DNA from: Candidatus Alcyoniella australis
GTDB lineage: Bacteria; Lernaellota; Lernaellaia; JAVCCG01; Alcyoniellaceae
Direction of reading: 5' to 3'
NCBI GenBank assembly: GCA_030765605.1
Contig: JAVCCG010000118.1
Span: 1-57,294 of the forward strand
DNA length: 57,294 nucleotides
In this document: one piece after another, positions 51,219-57,294 of the stretch
Layout of the letters: every line of letters starts with the position of its first letter
How positions within the stretch are numbered: position 1 is the first letter of the stretch
Program-made: the position numbers and the translations under genes
The notes under the pieces: generated by a model
Told to the model about the DNA's origin: nothing
Seen by the model: only the letters and a program-made list of their open reading frames with translations
The model's database searches: none

Positions 51219-52847
51219 TCAATGGTTCTCATCGTCGTTGGCGCCCTTGTCGGCGTGCGTTGTAAAACCCTGTTGGGCGCTGGGGATGGATAATCCGAAT
51301 CCGGGACTGGCATAGAGGTAGGCCATTTTATCGCCCGGGCCCATCGGCCATTTTTGCACCGGCCGATAGTTGCGCTCCAGCGCTGCCTTCCACAGCTCCT
51401 CGTCAATGCCGCGGAGCATCCGATCGCCCTGTGGGGTGTACGACAGCGGATTGTCCAAATCACCGTGGGTGTAGACCAGCACCAGGTCGGGTCCGCGCTG
51501 GAGCAGCTCGTGCGCCACCACGGAGTTGCGGTCGACCTCGGCCCCTTTGCGGCGGGACTGATGGAAGGTCTGCGCCACCGGTTTGTCGATCAGGCCGAAG
51601 GCGTCGAGGATCCGTAGCTCGGAGTAATAGCCGACCGCGCCGATGCGCTTGGTCGCCAGACTGGTCTGCTCGGGATAGAGCCGACCCAGGTGCTTGCCGA
51701 TATTGCGCTGATAGACACCGCTCATCAGGTTCTGCGGATAGCCGCCGGGGTCTTTCACAAGGTCGCGGGTCTTGGCCATGTTGGTCGGCATGGTCAACAG
51801 GGCGGCGAGCAACAGCAGCGACCAGGCCGCGCGCGAGTTCAGCGCGCCGCCGGTCAGACGTTCCCAGCCCAGGACGATCAGCAGCGCCAGCAGCGGCAGG
51901 TAGGGCACCCAGAAACGGGCGTAGGCCATCCAGTCGAAGTTAGCGTGGATCACGAAAATCAGGCCGCAGCAGATGGTCAGACCGGCGAACAGCCGAGCGC
52001 GTTGCCCGATTCCGATCAGCCCGGCCAGAGCCGCGACGCACAGCGCCGGAGCGCCCGTGCCGCGCAAGAAGGCCATGGTGTAGTGCAGTCCGCCCCAGGG
52101 CCGCGGCCGCGAGGGCAGCCAGTCGAACGATTTTGCGTAGAACGTGTTGGGCAGCCAGTCGCCGAAGTAGGTCCGCCTGAAGATCATCATCCCGACCAGT
52201 CCGGCCAGCGCCGCGCCGATCCACAGCGCCTTGCCCATTCGTTTTCCGCGAGGCGCCACCGCCAGGCGCGCCGCGGACCAGGCCGTTCCCAGCCCGAGCA
52301 ACAGCACGCCCTCGGGCCTGGTCAGGGCCGCGGCCAGTCCCACCAGCGGCAGAACGTCGCGCGTGCGTTCTCGGGGCGAGGCGATGATCCATACGCCGAG
52401 GATCAGCCACAGGCCGAACAGCATGGTCTCCATGCCCGAGATCGAGTAGAAGGCAAACCCGGTGTTGCCCGCGACCAACACGGCCAGCGCCAGCATGCCG
52501 GTTGCGCCGGGCTTGGCCAGTCGCTTGAGCAGCACCAGGGCCAACGTCAGCATGCCCATTGCCGCGGCAACGCCCAGGAACTTGGCCAGCGGCTGAATGT
52601 CGAGGCCCAGTCGCGAGCCCAGGCTCAGCAGCAGCACCCATAGCAGATTGGAGAAGCCCTCGACGCGCTCGCCCACGTTGTAGACCAGCCCGTTGCCCGC
52701 CGCGAGGTTGCGCGCGTAGCGGAACGAGATATACGAGTCGTCCGGGGTGAAGCGCAGCAGCACGATCTGATGGGCCATCAACATGCCTATGCCCGCGGAC
52801 ATCGCCGCCAGCTCGCCCAGGCTCGGTTGAGTTCGATCGCTTTGCAT
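51219..52847 (-). CDS. GT-C glycosyltransferase, PMT/arabinofuranosyltransferase-like
   Basis: 542 residues. After the first membrane segment comes the hallmark TPDDSYISFRYARNLAAGNG then LVYNVGERVEGFSNLLW, seen in membrane glycosyltransferases of the AftB/PMT-2 groups; the paired Asp are the likely catalytic acids. About 10 membrane segments follow, then a soluble C-terminal domain (about 395-542). The frame is open to 52931, but ATG 52847 gives the expected N-terminus. It is divergent from the secreted protein at 52970. No ribosome-binding site is clear. Confidence 0.82.
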   Translation of the reverse strand: MQSDRTQPSLGELAAMSAGIGMLMAHQIVLLRFTPDDSYISFRYARNLAAGNGLVYNVGERVEGFSNLLWVLLLSLGSRLGLDIQPLAKFLGVAAAMGMLTLALVLLKRLAKPGATGMLALAVLVAGNTGFAFYSISGMETMLFGLWLILGVWIIASPRERTRDVLPLVGLAAALTRPEGVLLLGLGTAWSAARLAVAPRGKRMGKALWIGAALAGLVGMMIFRRTYFGDWLPNTFYAKSFDWLPSRPRPWGGLHYTMAFLRGTGAPALCVAALAGLIGIGQRARLFAGLTICCGLIFVIHANFDWMAYARFWVPYLPLLALLIVLGWERLTGGALNSRAAWSLLLLAALLTMPTNMAKTRDLVKDPGGYPQNLMSGVYQRNIGKHLGRLYPEQTSLATKRIGAVGYYSELRILDAFGLIDKPVAQTFHQSRRKGAEVDRNSVVAHELLQRGPDLVLVYTHGDLDNPLSYTPQGDRMLRGIDEELWKAALERNYRPVQKWPMGPGDKMAYLYASPGFGLSIPSAQQGFTTHADKGANDDENH

Positions 52848-52969
52848 AACGTGCTGTAGCGTATTGAGCGCGCGTCTTGCAGTCAACGCGCGGCGGGCTC
52901 GACACTTGATCTTGCCGCGGCCAGCGTTCAAGCTTGAGCGATCGAACGACCGAGAAAACGGAGGCCCGG

Positions 52970-54301
52970 ATGCGAAGATTGCTACAGCTGCTGATCGCCT
53001 GCTGCGCCGTGACTGCGGTCTGTGCCACAGCGCAGGCCACGGTCGTCTTTCCGCGCACGCTGACCCGTACGGCCGACGCGGTGATCCTCGAGGCGCGCGA
53101 TTGTGGCGAGTTGCTCGGCGCGCCGCTGCAAAACTACCGCATGCTCGCGCTGCAGGATAACCAGCTGCAGCCGATCCCGTTTCAGCTCGATGAGCGCGAT
53201 TCAGATGGCGAGCTGGTCTTTCCCTTCGGCCGCAAGGCCAATCAGGACCAGGACGAGGGAAAGTTCGACGCCAACGACCTGATCGTGTTCATGGCCACGG
53301 ACGCGGGCGGCCGCGCGCCGGTGCAACTGTGGCCCGCGGGGCGCAACGGCGCGGTGGAGATCGAACTGGTCGATCCGCTGGACCAGGGTCGCGCCTGGGT
53401 CTACCTGTTCCGTTTCGACTCGGCGGCGCCCGCGCTCTCGCCCACCGATTACGTGAACTACGACCACCAGCAGCAGATGGTCCGCGCGCGCTATTTCATT
53501 ATGGGCTTCGCGCCCGAGGCGCCGATCGGCATCGGCTACCTGGGGTACACGCCCGAGGGCGGGGGCGACGGCTCGAACCTCGCGGATCGGCTCAAGGTGC
53601 GCTTTGAGGCCGACACGCTGTTCAGCATCCACATCTCGAAAAACGAGGAGGACTTCACCTCCAAAACAATCGCCTGGATCGACGGTCCGGTGCGCGTAGT
53701 GCGGCGCACCAAGAACCGGATGATCCTCTTCTGGAGGATTCCCTCGCCCAGCGCGGTGCTCGACAACATCTACTACGCCAACGCCTTCGAGTTCCCCACG
53801 CGGATCGACCTGCCCTTCAATGTGGACTCCATGCTTAGCAATCCACGGTTCTACGTCAGCACCGACACGCGGGCCGTGGATTTCGAGCGCAAGTTCTACA
53901 ACGAGCGCAACACCCGCGGCGTGCTGATCGACGGCAAAATGAGCCCCAAGGAGCAAACGCTGGATCGCCGCACTTATAAGTGGATGGCGATGGCCGGCAC
54001 CACGCCGGAGTGCGACGGAGCGTTCATCAATCGGCTGGTCTTTGACGAGCAGGCGACCAAGGTCGTGCCGCGTTTATTCTACCGCGACAACGTCAACGTG
54101 CCCTCGCCGCCGGAGAAGTACCCGGGCAGCGTGGGCGAGGCCGGTTACGTGCTGAGCAACCTTGAAAGCGTGGAGGCCGGAGCGCTGGAGCTGGTCTCGA
54201 TCATGTACCACACCCGGAGATACAAGCCCGGCGACGAGATCGAGTTCATGAATATCCTGGACCACCCGCTGCAGGTCAAAGCGCGCTATTCCGCCGATTG
54301 A
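52970..54301 (+). CDS. Large secreted protein of unknown function
   Basis: 443 residues. Signal peptide about 1-23 (ATAQA|TVVF). The mature part has strongly conserved-looking blocks: IPFQLDERDSDGELVFPFGR, GKFDANDLIVFMATDAGGR, then a region rich in aromatic and charged strands. I believe similar hypothetical proteins occur in several deltaproteobacterial-grade genomes, but I recognise no named domain. ATG 52970 follows GGAGG by five bases; the frame is open upstream to 52934 without a signal peptide. Possibly a beta-sandwich protein exported to the periplasm or surface. Confidence 0.65.
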   Translation: MRRLLQLLIACCAVTAVCATAQATVVFPRTLTRTADAVILEARDCGELLGAPLQNYRMLALQDNQLQPIPFQLDERDSDGELVFPFGRKANQDQDEGKFDANDLIVFMATDAGGRAPVQLWPAGRNGAVEIELVDPLDQGRAWVYLFRFDSAAPALSPTDYVNYDHQQQMVRARYFIMGFAPEAPIGIGYLGYTPEGGGDGSNLADRLKVRFEADTLFSIHISKNEEDFTSKTIAWIDGPVRVVRRTKNRMILFWRIPSPSAVLDNIYYANAFEFPTRIDLPFNVDSMLSNPRFYVSTDTRAVDFERKFYNERNTRGVLIDGKMSPKEQTLDRRTYKWMAMAGTTPECDGAFINRLVFDEQATKVVPRLFYRDNVNVPSPPEKYPGSVGEAGYVLSNLESVEAGALELVSIMYHTRRYKPGDEIEFMNILDHPLQVKARYSAD

Positions 54302-54350
54302 CCGTCGCCGAACAACGGCGGGGTGAGGGAATGTTGAAAAACAGTATTCC

Positions 54351-54932
54351 CTAATCCACAAGTCGGCCCACGCGGACCTCTGCCGGCAGGTCAGGGGGCG
54401 CGTCGGGCTCGATGCGAGACTGGTGGATCAGCGCGGCGCACGTTCCCAGGGCCACGCCCAGCAGCGCCCCGGCCGCCACATCGCTGGGCCAGTGCACGCC
54501 GATGTAGACCCGCGAGAGCGCGATCAGCGCGGCCAGGGGGAACAGTAGCCAGGCTCGTCGTCGCCTGCGCCAGCTCAGGAAAACAGCGGCCGCGAACAGG
54601 TTGGCCGCGTGGGCGCTGGGGAACGAACGGCTGGACGAGCAGTTGCCCTCGGGCGTGAGCAGCCGCACCTGCTCCAAGGTGTGGCATGGGCGCTCGCGGC
54701 CGACCAGCGGTTTAATCACGTCCGAGGCAATCAGGTTGGTCAGCAGGATCAGCGCCAGGCAGACCAGGGTCTCGCGCCTGGTGAACGGCACGCCGCGCCA
54801 CAGGCTGAGGATCAGCAGCAGCGCGAGCAGCAGCCCCCAGGGCCACGCCGTGTGAAACGAGGGCATCAGCGCGTCCAGCGGCGCGCAGGCCCAGCCGGAG
54901 TTGATCCAGCGAAAGAGTGCGAGATCGATCAT
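54351..54932 (-). CDS. PAP2-family membrane phosphatase
   Basis: 193 residues, about six membrane segments. The three PAP2 motifs are present: KPLVGRERP (KX6RP), RSFPSAHAAN (PSXH type, with Ala for Gly) and SRVYIGVHWPSDVAAG (SRX5HX3D). Family members remove phosphate from undecaprenyl pyrophosphate, phosphatidic acid or phosphatidylglycerol phosphate. A glycan-lipid carrier role suits the nearby glycosyltransferases. ATG 54932. Confidence 0.9.
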   Translation of the reverse strand: MIDLALFRWINSGWACAPLDALMPSFHTAWPWGLLLALLLILSLWRGVPFTRRETLVCLALILLTNLIASDVIKPLVGRERPCHTLEQVRLLTPEGNCSSSRSFPSAHAANLFAAAVFLSWRRRRRAWLLFPLAALIALSRVYIGVHWPSDVAAGALLGVALGTCAALIHQSRIEPDAPPDLPAEVRVGRLVD

Positions 54933-54945
54933 CGAGACATTCTAC

Positions 54946-54983
54946 AAAAAAATCCCCGGGTCGGGTGGTTCCCGGCCCGGGGA
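54946..54983 (-). terminator. Intrinsic terminator of the TIG lipoprotein gene
   Basis: CCCGGGGA (54976-54983) pairs with TCCCCGGG (54953-54960) with an inner CGGG/CCCG stem, followed on the minus strand by seven T. It lies 27 bases after the gene's stop at 55010. A textbook Rho-independent terminator. Confidence 0.93.
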
Positions 54984-55009
54984 TCGAGCTTACATCGTAC
55001 GGAAGCTGA

Positions 55010-55582
55010 TTACTTGCCGCCGCCCATGGTCGCACCGCCGGTCTGCTTGTGGATCGGGGTCTTGTGGGGGGTCGACTGGCTGCTGGACTTGCCGATCGAC
55101 GGCGAGCCGGTCGGGGGCTTCGGGGTCGGAGTCTTGGTCGAGGGGACGTAGACCCGGAACGCGCCGGACTCGATCACCTCGCCGTTGGGAGTGACGATCT
55201 TAAGATCCCACTCGCCCAGCTCGGCGCCGGTGAGGTTGAAATTACAGCTGAGCTTGGTCTCGTCGATCACGCCGACGTCCGTAGCCTCGATCGTGTTGGC
55301 TCCGGCCACCAGATAGACCTTGGTTTCCATCGGTACGAAGCCGCTGCCGATCAGCTCGTCGATTTCGACGACCCTACCCTTGACGCCCTTTACCGGGTCG
55401 ATCGAGACGAAGGTCGGGACGGGACCGGCGACCTCTTCGGGGGTCGGCTCGGGCGTGGGCTCGGGCATCGGGACCGGCGTGGGCTCGGGGGTGGGCGCGG
55501 GCTTTTTCTTGAGGAAGTCGCATCCACCGGCTACCACGGCCAGCACGAAGATCAACGTAATTACTAATGCTATCTTTTTCAT
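55010..55582 (-). CDS. Lipoprotein with Pro/Thr/Glu linker and TIG (IPT) domain
   Basis: 190 residues. Lipobox VAGGC at about 17-21. A PTPEPTPVPMPEPTPEPTPE linker spans about 30-50, then a TIG/IPT-like Ig fold (VPTFVSIDPVKGVKGRVVEI, NGEVIESGAFRV at about 53-145), followed by a Lys/Thr/Pro/Ser tail. The linker and fold suggest a surface-exposed adhesion or sensor protein. The gene has its own promoter 135-165 bases upstream and its own terminator, so it is monocistronic. Confidence 0.82.
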   Translation of the reverse strand: MKKIALVITLIFVLAVVAGGCDFLKKKPAPTPEPTPVPMPEPTPEPTPEEVAGPVPTFVSIDPVKGVKGRVVEIDELIGSGFVPMETKVYLVAGANTIEATDVGVIDETKLSCNFNLTGAELGEWDLKIVTPNGEVIESGAFRVYVPSTKTPTPKPPTGSPSIGKSSSQSTPHKTPIHKQTGGATMGGGK

Positions 55583-55716
55583 ATCCTGTGCTCCCCCACC
55601 TGCTTAGGGAATGTCTCCGGCTTGCAGCCGAGAAGACGATTTGTTACGGACACACACAGAACGCCATTATCCGTCGTGAACCTTAGCGTTCTCTATGCAC
55701 TTGCTGATTGTCGTTC

Positions 55717-55746
55717 AGCATAGTGCAGCGAAATAAGTGCTGTCAA
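55717..55746 (-). promoter_or_regulatory. Sigma-70 promoter for the TIG lipoprotein gene
   Basis: Minus strand: TTGACA (55741-55746), an 18-base spacer and TATGCT (55717-55722). The -35 lies nine bases after the mannosidase stop codon. The predicted leader is about 128 bases, long enough for a regulatory structure; a small hairpin (GGCTTGCAGCC) is visible near 55625. No known riboswitch motif is recognised. Confidence 0.8.
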
Positions 55747-55755
55747 TCGAGTTTT

Positions 55756-57294
55756 TCAATTGCAGCCGCACCCGCGCTCGTCCTGGTCTTGGCTATCGTC
55801 GTCATCGTCGCGCGCGCCCAGCGGCTGGGTGCGCAGCAGCAGCGTTGCCAGGCTGTGGGCGGGCAGCAACAGGCTGCACGCGCCCGACCGGTCGATGGTC
55901 ACACTCGGCCCGTCGACCGCGCGTTCGATCAAATCCAACGGCTCGGCGCTGAGAATCCGTCTGCCCGGCAGGCTCAGCCGCACGGTCGTATCCGCGCCTT
56001 GCACCTCGTGCAGCCGCAGCACTACGCTGCGGCTGTCCGGTCCGTCCCAGGGCCGCTTGAGCGCGCTGATCAGCACATTGTCCGGCTCGACGATCGCCCA
56101 CGATCCGGCGGGATCGAGCGCGCCGCCGTGGCTGTCGGTGCTCACTACCGGCGGCTGCATGTTGAAACTCCATCCGGCCTGGGGCATGCGCGCCGCGGCC
56201 CAGTCGCCGGAGAATGGACGCAGGCCGTAGATCGCGGTGAAGCTGCCGCGGTCGCCGATCGGCCCGCCGCGGTTGGCCAGGATGTTGCCCAGCCGCGGGC
56301 TCTGCGCGGCCTTGAGCAGGGTCAGGCGCAGGATATTGGCCCGGCCGCCGTGGATCCCGGCGGCGTTGCGGTCGTTGAGAATGTCGAAGCCGTACTTGTT
56401 GCGCGAGAGCAGGGCCACGCCGCGGCCCGGCGTTGCGGCCACGCTGTCAAGGATCGCCACCCACTTATGGCCAAGCGCCTCGTAGTTGTACGGCGGGTTC
56501 TCGTCGTGGCGGCGCACCAGCGTGCCGTAGGGGATGTCGTAGATCGCCTCGGCCGGCGCGTTCTCCAGGTTCAGCGGGAAGGCGACCTTGGCCAGCCGGT
56601 TTTCGACCTCGCCCCAGTTGTCGATTCGCGTCTCAAAGCGCAGATGATCGGCCCCGGCATCGAGGATCACGTCCTGCTCGATGTACAGCTCCTCAAAGCT
56701 GCGGGCGATGCGGATTCGCGTACGGACCGGACCGGGCTCGATCACCGTAATCGACAACGCGTTGTCCACTGTCTGCGGCTGGCTGCCGTACTTGTCGTAG
56801 TCCAGGTTCCAGGCCGGGTAGATGTTGCGGCGCTCGCGATAGAGCTGGATCACGTTGGCCGGTCGGCCGGGCTCAATCGCCTCTGCGCCGCTAGCCTTGT
56901 GGACCACGCTGAGCAGGTGGCCGGTTTGCGGGTCGAGCTCGGCGCGCAGCAAATCGTTTTGGAGCACCATTCCCTCGGCGCGGACCCCGCCGCTCGCAGT
57001 TATTTCGCCATCGACCAGCGCCACGGCCGTCCAGCCCAGCGGCGGCAAATCGTTGACGCGCACCAGCATCCGTCGCGCCTCTTCACTCCATTGGCCCAGC
57101 AGCGGCTCGCCGTCGGGCCCGTAGGCCTGCCAGCCGCGCAACGGCGGCTCCTGAGTCAGCTCGACCAGCGCGTCGCGGGTAAAGCTCAGCGGGTTGAACA
57201 CCAGGTAGACCTTGGACGCACCCAGGTGCGTGGCGAACGAGGTATCGACCGCCTCGGCCAGCTTTTGCATGCCCCACTGCGCCAGCTCGTCCAG
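55756..57294 (-). CDS. Alpha-mannosidase-like glycosyl hydrolase (GH38), C-terminal part, cut by window edge
   Basis: 512 codons are visible; the frame continues past the right edge. The visible part corresponds to the GH38 C-terminal beta-sandwich region: FNPLSFTRDALVEL, VVHKASGAEAI, YDIPYGTLVR, and VAATPGRGVALLSRNKYGFD are typical of this domain. The catalytic Asp-bearing N-terminal domain is outside. The C-terminus ends in an acidic stretch DDDDDSQDQDER followed by GCGCN. It may release or trim mannose from glycoproteins or glycolipids. The cysteine tail is unusual and may be a truncated surface-anchoring signal. Confidence 0.83.
   Translation of the reverse strand: MDELAQWGMQKLAEAVDTSFATHLGASKVYLVFNPLSFTRDALVELTQEPPLRGWQAYGPDGEPLLGQWSEEARRMLVRVNDLPPLGWTAVALVDGEITASGGVRAEGMVLQNDLLRAELDPQTGHLLSVVHKASGAEAIEPGRPANVIQLYRERRNIYPAWNLDYDKYGSQPQTVDNALSITVIEPGPVRTRIRIARSFEELYIEQDVILDAGADHLRFETRIDNWGEVENRLAKVAFPLNLENAPAEAIYDIPYGTLVRRHDENPPYNYEALGHKWVAILDSVAATPGRGVALLSRNKYGFDILNDRNAAGIHGGRANILRLTLLKAAQSPRLGNILANRGGPIGDRGSFTAIYGLRPFSGDWAAARMPQAGWSFNMQPPVVSTDSHGGALDPAGSWAIVEPDNVLISALKRPWDGPDSRSVVLRLHEVQGADTTVRLSLPGRRILSAEPLDLIERAVDGPSVTIDRSGACSLLLPAHSLATLLLRTQPLGARDDDDDSQDQDERGCGCN

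Overview
The window is high-GC, gene-dense bacterial chromosome. It carries no rRNA, no tRNA that I can see, no phage, no insertion sequence with a transposase and no CRISPR. Gene order and content (parA-parB-bactofilin next to a split F-type ATP synthase operon with b and b' subunits, many lipoproteins, a PpcA-like cytochrome, a CbcL-like cytochrome b/multiheme c fusion) point to a Gram-negative of deltaproteobacterial grade (Desulfobacterota/Myxococcota-like or a related uncultured lineage). I cannot place it more precisely without a search.

Layout. 1-7.6 kb: envelope genes (GT-C membrane protein cut by the left edge, radical SAM/SPASM, DUF2461, porin, GT4 glycosyltransferase, DUF2723 transferase with TPRs). 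7.5-11.4 kb: lipoproteins, a NUDIX hydrolase, thiD and a HEAT-repeat lipoprotein. 11.5-20 kb, minus strand: atpF'-F-H-A-G-D-C (no a or c subunit), preceded by an unknown gene and an NhaD-like Na+/H+ antiporter. 20-32 kb, minus strand: a classical origin-type block, rpmH-rnpA-yidD-yidC-jag-(small ORF)-mnmE-...-parA-parB-bactofilin, with a secreted protein, a sulfatase-fold enzyme and a DedA/VTT protein inserted. dnaA, rsmG and mnmG are absent. 32-40.3 kb, plus strand: hemW, grpE-dnaK behind a strong sigma-70 promoter, then molybdenum cofactor genes moeA-moaA-moaC-MOSC-MOSC-mogA.

40.3-45.5 kb: a lytic transglycosylase-like RlpA lipoprotein, then an overlapping three-gene minus-strand operon joining GT-C membrane proteins with pentapeptide and TPR repeats. 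45.6-49.8 kb: a redox block with a small c7/c3-type cytochrome and an undecaheme c/b561 fusion, divergent from a methyltransferase-ferredoxin-Trm112 fusion. The two divergent promoters share a perfect 10-bp inverted repeat. 50-57.3 kb: lipoproteins, an outer-membrane protein, another GT-C transferase, a large secreted protein, a PAP2 phosphatase, a TIG lipoprotein and the C-terminal part of an alpha-mannosidase-like protein cut by the right edge.

The strongest unexplained signals are: a roughly 184-bp dispersed element with 21-22-bp terminal inverted repeats, present twice in opposite orientation, with a 28-bp end-to-end deletion derivative beside one copy; the pentapeptide/GT-C operon; the shared operator-like dyad; and matching signal-peptide plus His/Glu/Gln/Pro linker extensions on AtpF, the antiporter and, more loosely, YidC.
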